Shown: piece after piece, positions 10,754-22,233 of the stretch | How positions within the stretch are numbered: position 1 is the stretch's first letter | Layout of the letters: every line of letters starts with the position of its first letter | DNA from: Halicephalobus mephisto | Lineage: Eukaryota; Nematoda; Chromadorea; Rhabditida; Panagrolaimidae | Length of the DNA: 64,000 nucleotides | Reading direction: 5' to 3' | NCBI GenBank assembly: GCA_009193035.1 | Contig: SWDT01000248.1 | Coordinates: forward strand, 203,352 to 267,351 | Program-made: the position numbers and the translations under genes | The notes under the pieces: model-generated | Told to the model about the DNA's origin: nothing | What the model saw: only the letters and a program-made list of their open reading frames with translations | The model's database searches: none

Positions 10754-10857
10754 GATTTTTATAATTTTTAACAATTTAAAAAATCATAGATGTTCGAAAA
10801 ATTAATCTTTAGATTTTTATTATTCTTCGTAATACTCGCATAAATTTTTATGCTATG

Positions 10858-10874
10858 AATAAATAAACAATAAA
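10858..10874 (+). terminator. Cluster of three AATAAA poly(A) signals for the SLC6 gene
   Basis: AATAAA occurs at 10858, 10862 and 10869, about 105 bp after the SLC6 stop codon. It lies just before the convergent cuticlin gene's stop at 10921. Confidence 0.6.
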
Positions 10875-10920
10875 TAATCATTTTATACAATATGATTGTT
10901 TTTGAAGATTTTTAATTTTT

Positions 10921-13900
10921 TTAATTTTTTATTCTGAAAGTTGTTTTAAACCTTCGGGAAATCCAGAATCCTACCGTACACCCGGCCAGGATCAAATTCA
11001 AGGCCGCTAATCCGGCTAGGATTATCAGTGGGTTACTGTAGGGTTCCCCGATTCTGGTACTTGAAACGTCTTCTTCGAAAAGTGGGCAATCGGTGATGTC
11101 CGCGAAGTCTTCATCGACTACCATGATCGGTTTTGTGAAGACGTCGAAGGTGTCTGGATCGGTTCTTGAAGGATTTCGGATTTTCCGAAGTTTCTTTCCG
11201 TGCTGAATCAGAGCATCGTGGGTGTGATGAGCAGCGGTCTCGGGGCAGTCGGGAGGGGTGATGCCGGCACAACCCCCGTCGTACTTTAGACAAAGAGTTA
11301 CTTGGCATTGGAATTGTAAAACTGGTCTGTCGGCGTATTTGAACACGTGATAAGCTTTGGTGGCTAATCTTAACGAAGAATCATATTCTGGAGTCGAAAG
11401 AAGAACAGCATCCAGACCACAGCCCTTGTTGTCCAGGATATCCACTCGATCCCCGAAACCGTTATCCACGTAACAGGAATGGACCAACATTCCGAAAGTG
11501 TCTTGGTTGTTCTGCTCGACGCACTCCCATCGGTGATAGACAGACTGGCCCAGAGTGGCATACTGTACTATGGGGCCGTTAGGACTGTCCTTCCGAAGAG
11601 TGTACTCACACACCGGCATCTGATACATTTTCTGACGGAATTGGGTCGTTATCATGCTAAATTAAAATTATACAAAAAATTAAAATAAATTTTATAAAAA
11701 ATCCTACAAATAATTCCGGAAAATTTAAGAATCTTTGATTCCAGATATTACTTCCAAAATCATATTATTTAGAAAATTAAAAATAAATCTTACTATAAAG
11801 TAGTTTTAGAATTTAGGTAAAAGGAGAGCGAGTGGATTACCAAATTTATCATTTCTCCCACTTCCGGAGCTCTTTCCTTTTCGTGAGAATTCAAATGTTC
11901 GAAAAAAAATGAAATATTTTTGCAAAATTTCAGGATTTTTAAAAAAATGTAAAATTTAGGTAAAAAAGTAGAAAAAGAGGAGAGAGCGAACGAGAGAGAG
12001 AGGACAGTGCGAGTCGATTTTTGTAGAAAGTTGCCTGATTCCCAAGATTTGCCCGTTTTTCCATTTCTATCACTCTCTCGTCCTCTGCGCGCGAATTCAA
12101 AAATTCCTTTTAATTTTAAGAATTTCTTGACGCAAATTTTTGAAATTTCATTAAAAAGTTTAAAATTTAGGTAAAAAAAAAGCGAAATGACAGTGCGAAT
12201 TGATTTTCGTAGAAAGTTGCCTGATTTTCAAGATTTGCCACTTTTTCCATTTTTATAATTTTTTCTCACTTTTTGTGCGAATTCGGAAATTTCAAAAAAT
12301 AATTTTTTTTAAACTTAAAATACTTGTTAATTAAGTTTGAATAATTAAAAATCAACGAACCTGACTTCTAGGGGTACTGTGACGCTTTTTTCAGCTTCCA
12401 TATAAAAACATTGGATTTTCACCGTTTGATCCACTTTCGTCATGAACAAAGAATGAAACATGAAAACTACGGTCATCTCGACGAAGATTCCTCGTGGATT
12501 TAAGGATCGATATCGGTGGACATTGCAGCTGTTAAAAGGCACAGTAATCCCGATGCTTTTGGGATCAGGGAAGGCCTCCGGACCGGCTCTGCATCCTTCG
12601 TCGTGGAAGTGATCCATCACGAACACATAACCGTCGAAGGGCTTCTTGGTTGACGCCCGAACACCGATCCTATCTGGAGCGCAGATTATGTCCGGTGTTC
12701 CCGGACGGAATTCCGTTTTACACATATCCCATGTGATTGATTCCGCGAGAGATTGATCGAGTTCTTCAAATGTTTCAACAGTGAACACCCTGAGGGCATT
12801 GCCGGTTATTTGATGTAATTGATGAACGTTGACCAAGTTAGTTACACCTATGGCATAGGCCATGACGTGGGCGTCACGAAGTCTCTGGGCGGGTTCGGCG
12901 ACGTTGTCCTGGGATTGGCCGTCTGTGACGACGATCACCACCCGGGGTACTGTACCCCCTCTAGCCCCCTGGAATCCGTTCTCCAGAGCAAACTGCAGAG
13001 CAGATCCGGTGTTCGTGGCCCCGGACTGGAATCTGATCCTCCGGACGGCGGATTCCAGCTGACCGGGATTCGTATATTGATTCAGAGATATCTCCAAAGT
13101 CGGCGTTTCTGCAAATTGAATAACGGCCAAATGACTGGTCGTCTCGGATACATTCAATCTCCTCGCCAAGTGAGCAGCAAAGTTCAACTGCAACTGGAAA
13201 GTCTCATCTCCAATAGAGCCAGATCCGTCCAAAATCAGAACCAAATCCACCGTATTATTCGTCACACATTCTAAAAATACAAAATTTAAAAAATTAAATT
13301 TTTTTTAAAATATAAAATTTAAAAAATTTATTTTTTTTAAATCAATATTTTTTAATTTCAAAGATATTCCAAATTTAATTATTTAACAAATTTCTTATTT
13401 TAAAAAAATACAAAATTTAAAAAATTATTTTTTTTTAAAATACAAAATTTAAAAAATTAAATTTTTTAAAATACAAAATTTTAAAAATTAAATTTTAAAA
13501 AAATACAAAATTTAAAAAATTTATTTTTTTTAAATCAATATTTTTTAATTTCAAAGATATTCCAAATTTTTTTTATTTTGTAAAAACGTATTTTTAAAGA
13601 AAATTATGAAATTTCTAAATTAAGATATAAATTCTAAAATTGGATAAATTTAAAAATTAAAAATAAATTTTGCAAATTTTAAAAAATTTTCAGAATCTCC
13701 ATTTTTGGATGATTTCAGAAATTTCCATTGGATTCTGGAAAGTTTGAAAATTTTTTACAAAATTTCGAAAAATTCTGAATTTTTAAGAAATTTCGGAAAT
13801 CTTAGAAAATTTTGAAAATATTTAGTTTTTAAAAAATTTCGAAAATTTTTATTTTGAACATTTTAAAAATAAAAAAGTTTTAAAAAATATCATAAGCTAA

Positions 13901-14907
13901 AAAATCTTTAAAATGTTAGAAAATTTTAAAATTTTATAAAATTAAATAATATTTTTAAAATTTTATGAATTTTAAAAAAATCTAAAAATTTCCAACCATT
14001 TTAGAAACCTATAAAAAATGAAAAATTTCAGAATCCATATTGTTTTGGAAGTCTTCAAAAATTGTTCAGAAAATTTTTGAATATTTCAGAAAACTATAAT
14101 TTTCAAAAGTTTCGGAATTTTTCGGATTTTGCAAAATTTTAAAGAATTTTTAATAAATTTAGAAATCTTTTATTGCATTACGGTATATTTTGGAAATTCT
14201 CCATAAAAATTTAGAAAAATTCAGAAGTTTCCAGAAAATTCTAGAAGACTTCAAAAAACAAATGAGTTTTGAAAATTTTATAAAATTTTAAACTTTTTTA
14301 ATTTTTTTATTGAATTCTGGAATGTTTGGAAATTTTATAAAATTTTAAACTTTTTCAATTTTTTATTGAATTTTGAAATGTTCTAAAAATTTTCCGTAAG
14401 ATCTTAGAAAATTCCAGAAACTTCTAGGACTTCAGAAATTCCAGAAATCTCCAGAATCATTTATTAGATTCTAGAATACTCTAAAAACTTGTGGAATTTT
14501 GAGAAATTTCAGAAACTTCTAGAACTTCAAAAATTCCAGAAGTCTCCAGAATCCTTTATTAGATTCTAAAACATTCCAAAAATTCTTCATATAATTTCAT
14601 AAGACTTCAGAATCTTCCACAAGGTTCCTGAAAATTTCGAAATTTCCGAAAAATGTTGAAATTTTTCAATAATTTCAAAATTTTTCAATTGAATTCTGGA
14701 ATAATTTGAAAACTTTCATGAAATTTTCAGAATTCAAAAATCTTTAAGAAACTATATTATTGATTAATTGAAAATTAAAAAAATACCTTTGATGAGTTCT
14801 GAATCCACCAGTCCGTTGTCGATAGGGATGGCCCAAATAACACAAGAAAAAATCAGGACAGTCAAAAGGACTGTCCTACCCGGCAAAATTTCTTTTTTAA
14901 AACTCAT
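10921..14907 (-). CDS. cut-6: Cuticlin with von Willebrand A and zona pellucida domains, CUT-6-like
   Basis: Three exons on the minus strand: 14787-14907, 12361-13270 and 10921-11656. All joins are in phase and give about 588 aa. Residues 1-26 form a signal peptide (MSFKKEILPGRTVLLTVLIF). A vWA domain follows with the MIDAS motif DGSGS, then FQSGATNTGSAL and VIVVTDGQS. A ZP domain starts near 'CKTEFRPGTPDIICAPDRIG', with its cysteines spread to 'CLKYDGGCAG'. A basic stretch GKKLRKIRN could be the furin-type cleavage region. A C-terminal membrane anchor (NPLIILAGLAALNLIL) precedes SRRFK. This domain order is that of C. elegans CUT-6, a cuticle component needed for body shape and dauer alae. 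The exact orthologue assignment is inference; the domain call is secure. Confidence 0.88.
11657..12360 (-). repeat. cut-6 intron 2 with three copies of the GC-box dispersed repeat
   Basis: Copies lie at about 11813-11900, 11950-12115 and 12165-12305. Each has TTTAGGTAAAAA, a GAGA-rich run, GACAGTGCGAGTCGATTTT, a 'GATTTGCC' stretch and TGCGCGCGAATTC. The block 11950-12305 is nearly identical, in inverted orientation, to 38400-38760. Confidence 0.75.
13271..14786 (-). repeat. cut-6 intron 1, AT-rich with TTCCAGAA/TTCTAGAA repeats
   Basis: This 1.5-kb intron begins with duplicated 'AAAATACAAAATTTAAAAAA' low complexity (13271-13570). It then holds degenerate TTC..GAA repeats (13680-14720), with exact TTCTAGAA at about 14239 and 14469. 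No exon is visible. Confidence 0.6.
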
Positions 14908-15164
14908 TGCATTCTAAAAATTAAAAATTAGAAAAAAAATTAAAATTAAAAATAAAAAAAATAAAAATCTCGAATTTCTTTAAAAATTTAAAATTAAAAA
15001 AAATAAAATTTTGAATTTCTTTAAAAATAAAATTTCGAATTTCTTAAAAAATTTTATTTTTAATTTAAAAAAAAAAACAAAAAATTTTACGTAAATTTGA
15101 TCCTTTTACTTTCGAAATCATAATAAATCAGATTCGATCAATTTAATGAATTCTATTTTCTTCC

Positions 15165-15310
15165 AGAAGCCACCCCGAGGAAAGGATAAGGCCTCTGGCG
15201 ATAGAGTGAATCGTTTTCGCACTTTTTGCGGTTTCGGAAGGATAACGCCAGGGGCATCAAATCTCCATATGGAAGACATCCGAGATCAGAAATGATTGTC
15301 TCGAAAAAGA
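15165..15310 (-). promoter_or_regulatory. GC-richer block with clustered GATA sites upstream of the cut-6-like gene
   Basis: This block stands out from about 1.7 kb of A/T sequence and lies about 260 bp 5' of the cuticlin start codon. It contains GGATAAGG (about 15185), GCGATAG (about 15199) and GGATAACG (about 15241). Hypodermal ELT-type GATA factors drive cuticle genes in nematodes, so it is a reasonable promoter candidate. The role is inferred from composition and motif clustering only. Confidence 0.35.
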
Positions 15311-16621
15311 CAAAAATCTAGACAATTTTCTAAACCGTCAAAAATCGGATGTGATTTTGAGAGAAAACGAGGATAAAATAATTCCGAAAAATTTTTCCCA
15401 ATTTTCACCTCTGAAAATTCATTTTTCACGATAAAAATTTTTGCGAAAAATTAAATTAGACATAACGTTCAAAATTGATCATTTTCGAAATAAATTACTT
15501 TTCAGATTAATTAACGGTCTTCAAAAAAACAAAAAAAAATAAAAAAAACAAAAATATAAAATTCGAAAAATAAAAATTTAAAAATATTTTTAATTTTTTT
15601 AAAACTTTTTTTAATTTTAAAAATACTTTTTTAATTTTTTTTAATTTTTAAATATTTTTTTAAAACTTTTTTTAATTTTAAAAATATATTTTTAATTTTT
15701 AAATATTTTTTTACACTTTTTTTTTATTTTTAAAATATATTTTTAATTTTTTTTAATTTTAAAAATACTTTTTTAAAACTTTTTTTAATTTTAAAAATAT
15801 TTTTTAAATTTTTTTTAATTTTATAAATTTAAAAAAAAATAAAAAACTTAAAATAAATTAGTTTAAAAAATTGGTGTCAAATAATTTGACATTGAGAAAT
15901 GGGATCCTTGTTTCAAACCTTAAATCTGCAATTATTTTTTCTAATTTGTCTTTTTTCTTGATTTTTTTCCCCGTATATCATTCCCGACCTAAATAAAAGT
16001 GAATACCAGAAATTGATTTCGTATCATCCACTGTTTTGTATCACTTTTTAAAACTTGCTGATTTTCTTCAATCTAGCTTTTAACCTGTTTTGAAAGTTTT
16101 AAATTACCATAAAAAAATAAAAAATAAAAATTATTTTAAAAAATCTAAAATTATCTTAAAAAATAAAAATTACTTTAAAATTTTTAAATATTTTTAAAAT
16201 AAAAATTATTTTAAAAAAATAAAAATTATTTTTAAAAATCTAAAATTATCTTTAAAAAAATTTTAAATTATTTTTAAAAAGTTTTAAATATTTTTAAAAA
16301 ATAAAAATTATTTTAAAAAATATCATTAAAATTTTAAATTATTTTAAAAAATTTTTAAATTAAAATCATTTTCAAAATTATCTTTAAAAAATAAACTTTA
16401 AATTATTATAAAAATTATAAAATTTAATTTATAAAAAAATTCATTTATAATGCTTTAAAAAAATACCGTAATCACACTAAAAATAAAAAACCGGGGTTAA
16501 AAAATTAAGTGCCAAATTCATTATCAGAAAGATCTTTGGTAAATAGGAAAGTGCAATTAGACCTCCACAACAATTAGCCTAGTATCTATCGAAAAATAAA
16601 TATAATTCTATATAATGTCAA
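15311..16621. other. Intergenic A/T low-complexity region
   Basis: From about 15530 to 15850 and 16090 to 16450 the sequence is poly(A)/poly(T) and TTTTTAATTTTAAAAATA-type repeats. A less biased stretch at 15880-16080 holds no recognisable ORF. The 3'UTR of the oxysterol-binding gene probably covers part of 16480-16621. Confidence 0.55.
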
Positions 16622-19600
16622 TTAAAAAATCGAGGGACATTTTGACCAGTCGTTTTTTGACTTGCATTCCCAGTAATCTCCTTTGAAAACATGGATAACG
16701 GTTCCCGTGTATTCGTCTTGAGCTTTTTCAAACCAAATAGGAGCATATTCCGGATATGCCAAACCTGAAAATTAAATACATTAATAAATAATTAAATATA
16801 AAAAATAAAAAACAAAAAACTTGAATTATATAAAAATCCAATTAATTAAATACATTAATAAGTAATTAAATATAAAAAATAAAAAACTTTTGAATTAAAT
16901 AAAAATCCAATTAATTAAATACATTAATAAATAATTAAATAAAAAACTTTTGAATTATATAAAAATCCAATGAATTAAATACATTAATAAATAATTAAAT
17001 ATAAAAAACAAAAAACTTTTAAACTATATAAAAATCCAATAAATTAATTTTTCAACCATAAGTGAATATTAAAAATTCAATAAACTTTTAATTTATAATT
17101 AAATATTATAAAAATCAAAAATTAAAAATTAAAAAAAAAAGTTCCGAAACGAATTTCTGGGAATTTTTAAAATTTTAATTTCAAATATTAGCTTTATTTT
17201 CACTATACTCTGAAAAACTCTGGAATTTTAGAAATATTATAAAACTTTTAAATTAGTTTCGTTACAAAACGAATCTTGTATGAATTTTTGGAAAATTTCA
17301 AACTTTTCTTTCATATATTAATTTCTGAAACTTTTATGAAATCAAATTTTTTAAAAATTGTCTCAGGACAAAATCCCCGGAAAACTAAAAAAATTATAAT
17401 TTCGAAATTTTTCGTTTTTTAATCACCATTTTCGACTAAAATCCCTAAATAGATCTAGAATTTTTAAATCGGGATCATACAGGACATATAATTCGTGAAC
17501 GGAAAAAAATAAGAAGAAAAAATAAGATATGAAATAAATTACTAAATATGTGTGGAAATTGGCTTTTGGGATCGAGCTTAGGCATCTAGGCCATGTTGAT
17601 AACAACACTATGCAAAATTTTGGAATACTATAATTGGTTTTATATTTTTTTTGTCTTATATTTTTTTCCCTTATATTTTTTCCTATTGCCATATAATCCT
17701 CTATCCGTTTTCCGAAGTCAACGATCATAAATCATAAAATATTAAAAATAATAAAAAATTATAATTTTACAGTAAGCCAAAAATCACAAACCTTGAACCA
17801 TGGCCCTTTCAGCTTCTGCTTCTCTTTTCCTTCTGGCAATTCTTTGTTTTTCTTCCAAGTCATTTTTCACTTTATTTGCTTCATCCCAATTTCCGAGTTC
17901 CATCAGTCTTTGATCAGGCCGATTTCTTGAATCAGTAGGAGCAACTCCGTCTTCTGGTTCATTCAATTCAATAGCAAGTTTTGTGAAATGATACATTTTC
18001 TCATTATTAGGACTAAAAAAATTAAATTTTAAAATAAAAATTAAAAAGTCAAATTTAAATATAAATAAAAATTTTTGATTTTTTCTAATTAAAAATTCAA
18101 AAAACTTTAATTTTCCAAAATTCTAAATTAAATAAATTTTTCAATTTAATTTTAAATAAATTTTTTAATTTTTAATTTTAAATAATTTTTTGAAATTCTA
18201 AATTAAATAAATTTTTCAATTTAATTTTAAATAAATTTTTGAAATTTTATATTAAATAAATTTTTAAAGTTCTAAATTAAATAAATTTTTTAATTTTTAA
18301 TTTTAAATAAATTTTTTAATTTTTAAAATTCTAAATTAAATAAATTTTTTAATTTAATTTTAAATAAATTTTTAAAATTTTAAATTAAACAAAAAATTAA
18401 ACTTACTATGGTGGATTAATTGTCCATAATCTTTTAGCTGCACTTGTTTCAACCACATTTTTTCCATGTTTTTCATTTTGATCATATTTCGTAACTTCCA
18501 TAACATCTACATATTTATCCCAAAATCCTTGCATGATATATCTCGCTACACCTTTGTTATCTTTCACAACACCTGTTATTTTTCTTGGTTTTTCTGACGA
18601 AAAATAACTATAAGCATTAAATTTTAGGACACATTTATCACCCGTGTTGTGATTTTCAATAATCATTTCTCCGTGATTATCTATCCACAATTTTCCGACG
18701 ATAATATTGTGAACAGTTGTTGTAATTTTTTTGAACGAATACAAATTATCCTTAAATCTAACATGTGTCAAACCCGTCGGAGTCACAGACAAATATTTCC
18801 CTCTAAATCTCGACGTCATACAAAAATCCTGAAACATCGACCATCCATTGCCTTCTGCGTGATGAGCAGTAGCAGGAGGATGATGAGAAACCTGTTCCGT
18901 AAGCGACCTCCATCCAAGGTCTTCTGTTCTATCACATTCATAAGTTTCGCCAAGAAGCGGATTAAACGGTTTAGTAGTTCTATTTCCCGTAGTTGAATAA
19001 CAACTAACTGCATAAGCAGCAACATAACACAATTGCTCCAGAGGTTCCTTCGAAGTTGCTCTGTCAAGTAAATAAGCATATTCCAAATCTTCTGTAATCC
19101 TTTGTAAAACCGATATTGGTTCATTAAAATTAACCTAAAAAAATTAATCCAATTAAAACCAAAAATTCTCTATCAAACCGGCATGGGAATTTTAGTAAGT
19201 TCTTTTCCGATGCAATTCCGCATAATTGACCACAAACTGATGGATCCTTGAGGACGTTCCGGAATGCTTATCCGTCTTCTTCTCGTGACCATTTTGTTTT
19301 CAGAATCCGTAATTGTCGAAACACTATTTTCCAAGTTTGTCTAAAAATTCCTAAATTATTAAAAATTTCCCAACAATATTATACATGTCCAAAAAAATCA
19401 AATCAAATTAAAAAACTTGAATTTTCTCAACAAATATTAAATTTTAATTCTCTCAAATACTTAAATACTTAAATATCAAAACTTTATTATCCAAATTTCT
19501 CTAAAAAAACAAACTTTCATATTTATCTAAAAATTTTTCCAAATATTTAATTTTCGAAATTTTATTTAAATTTTTTTGAAATTTCACATTTATCCAAAAA

Positions 19601-22233
19601 ATCTTAAAAACTATTGAAGTTTTTTCAAATATTTAAATACCAAAATTTTATTTTTCAAATTTCCCTAAAAAATAAAAACAAAACTCATATTTGTCTGAAT
19701 TAAAAATAAAAGTATAAACCTTCATAAAAATGAAATTGTTTTTGGACCAAAATTTACGACTCAACTAATTCCAAAATCGATTTTTTTAAAAAATTAAAAA
19801 ACCCGTTTTTGAAAACTTAAACAATTTAAAAAAAACAAACCGAATCATCACGAGGAGTTACTATTTCCGCTGTGAAAAATACTCTATCATTTTCATCAAG
19901 TGAACCTTGTCTACTGGAACTCGATTTTCTTTCATCATCTTTTGCATCTAAATCATCCACAGCATCATGAAACATTTCTTCTTCACTTTCAGTAAATGCT
20001 AAAAAACAAAACAATCACGTCATTTAAAAATTTTAAACACATTTAAAAAAAAGAATTATTTTAATTTAAAAAATATAAAATAATTTAATTTAAAACATCT
20101 TTTAAATAATTTAATGTTAAAAAATTTTTTAAATTTATCAAGTAATTTAACTTTAAAAAAATTAATTTAAGAGATTTTTCAAGTAATTTTTAAAAATTAT
20201 AATTTAAGATTTTTCAAATAATCGAAAAAAATTATAATTTAAGATTTTTCAAATAATCGAAAAAAATTAAAAACTTACGTAATTGTTCTGTCGAAGTACT
20301 ATTGAAAGCCGCTCTTTCCAATTTACTGTGTTGTTTAGCTAAGGTTTCGATCTGTTCTTGTAACCTTACTCTTTGTTCATGTTCATTATTCACATATTTA
20401 CTGAGAATTTTCAATTCTTTTTTCGTCGTTGTGACTAAATCGGAAGAATTTTTCACAAGATTGTCTATTTGAATTTTCAAAGTCATAATTTTGTCATCAA
20501 CCTTCGTTCCAGCGATTTTAGAAATATCATTTAGTGCTTTATCTAAAAAATCAATAATTTTCAATGACAAACCTTATCTAAAGGGCCAAACTCCCAAAAA
20601 AACTGACTTATCTGTCCTTCAGTCGTTTTCGTTTCAACCAACGCCCGATCAAGAGTCGATGAGAGACTTTCTAGGACATTTCTAACATCCGACATTGAAA
20701 ATGTTCCATTATCTTCATCTTCATCCGAATCTGCTTTTTTGATTGCTCTATGACGTGAATATTCCAGAGCATTTAGCCATTGTTGACGATCAATTTCATT
20801 TTGAGCTTTTAGGTGAAATGCTTGAGAAGAAGCAGAAATAGTCTGCAATAACTCTTTTATCACAAAAAGTGCATAAAAACAACAAACCAAATTACATGTA
20901 GATGGATCAGTATGTATATGGGACTCTTGCAGGTTCACACTGCCTCTGCATGCCTGGCCCACTTCCTCTCGATTCCTGAAATCGATTATTGTAAACATTT
21001 AACTAACATTACCCCCAAATCACTGTAAATAATTAACTAACATTCTTAAATTACTGTAGGTATCTAAACAACATTATTCTCAAATTACTGTAATTAATTA
21101 ACTAACATTATTCTTAAGTTATTTTAGATATTTAAATAACTTTGTCCCTAAATTACTATAAATATCTAAATAACATTATTTCCAAATTATTTTTGTTTGG
21201 ATAAAATTTTTTCAAACCTTTTTGTATAACAATTAAAATGCCTAGCTGCTTTTCTAAATCGTTTTCTGATTGTCATTAAGGCAGATACACAGCGACTCAA
21301 ACAGGATAGTAACTTTTGGTCTTCCAGATTAAATATATGAATCCACTTTAGTTAGAATTAGAATCCTAAAAGAGAAAAAACAATTTATATTCAATAAAGA
21401 CCAAGAAAAAGATCGAGTTCTTTGTGAAAAATGCTTCACGAGTCATCTCGGTCAACACGAAAGCAATAGGACAGGGTGAACTGTGTTGCGTTAAATGACA
21501 ATGCCACTGGCTGACGAAGAGAACCACTATGACTAAACGAGAAGCACACACAGATCACGTCTTATCACAAAACTCCATATGAGGCACAAATCAGGGAAAA
21601 AGACCACGGGGCAGACAGTTTAGAGATATCGCTTTAGATAATCTTATTTTCGGACAGAAATGCTGATTAAAAAAGATGGATCAGGTTCGATCAATGATGT
21701 ATAACGTTCAATTGTCGCTTTTGGTAACGAAACATTAAAACCGGAAAAGTAGGAATGGATGAAACAAATCGGTGTCGAGTTCACAATAAAACCGACGTTT
21801 TTATTGATCTGTGAGTCCACGGAAAAAAGCATTGCGAAAAAAGTACCAACAGTCAAAAATAAATATTTGTAAAGCACAATTCGGAAAATTCTCAGACTCC
21901 CAAAAATAATATAAAATAAATTTCGATATTATATTGTATCGAATAAATTTCGATATTATATTATATCAAATAAGTTATCCAAACAAAAATAAAATGAATT
22001 TTTTAATATTGAAGGGAAACTGACCTGTAGTAACTCAGGATCCCGTTCGAATCCAATACGAACCATCGTTGACGATATCCCTTGAGGTAGTTGGTCCATT
22101 TTTGCAAAAATCCGGCCTTTTCGATCGCCGCTGGACGAGGGAGACAAACGAACGGTTCGTCGCAGTGAGAGGAAGTCGAACTTGTTTTGGGCATTCCTAG
22201 CTCATCGATACGGGCAATCCTGAAAATTTTCAT
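16622..22233 (-). CDS. obr-1: Oxysterol-binding protein (PH domain plus ORD), OSBP/OBR-1-like
   Basis: Minus-strand exons: 22025-22233, 20888-20975, 20608-20842, about 20277-20548, 19841-19998, 19179-19340, 18407-19134, 17792-18012 and 16622-16764. The PH domain starts at [20 protein letters not shown] and continues to [17 protein letters not shown] coiled-coil region ([19 protein letters not shown]) follows. An acidic stretch [15 protein letters not shown] occupies the FFAT position. The ORD carries [16 protein letters not shown] and the family signature [13 protein letters not shown], and ends [19 protein letters not shown]. The order and length match classical OSBP, which exchanges sterol and PI4P between ER and Golgi. 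Two points are uncertain. The start could be at 22233 (MKIFR) or at the MPKTSS Met, because TTTTCAG lies between them. The 20608/20548 junction needs a GTCAGT donor, which the first exon also uses. Confidence 0.88.
16765..17791 (-). repeat. OSBP last intron with a 65-bp tandem repeat
   Basis: About four copies of a unit with 'AATTAAATACATTAATAAAT' and 'TATAAAAATCCAATTAAT' lie at 16785-17045. They are followed by diverged AT sequence and a stretch at 17423-17730 that is open on the minus strand but shows no family resemblance. The flanking coding exons are in phase. Confidence 0.55.
20976..22024 (-). other. OSBP intron 1 containing unexplained coding-like sequence
   Basis: Most of this 1-kb intron is less AT-rich than other introns. 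The first part (about 21000-21190) holds ACATTATTCTCAAATTACTG repeats. On the minus strand 21644-21900 reads an open frame with hydrophobic [18 protein letters not shown] followed by polar sequence to a stop at about 21644. A second open frame covers 21366-21551. Neither has a convincing start or family match. A decayed nested gene or transposon relic are both possible. Confidence 0.4.

Noticed and set aside
12819..13274. 151-aa plus-strand frame opposite the vWA exon
   Set aside because: It is antisense to a clear vWA domain with its MIDAS motif and shows no protein-family features.
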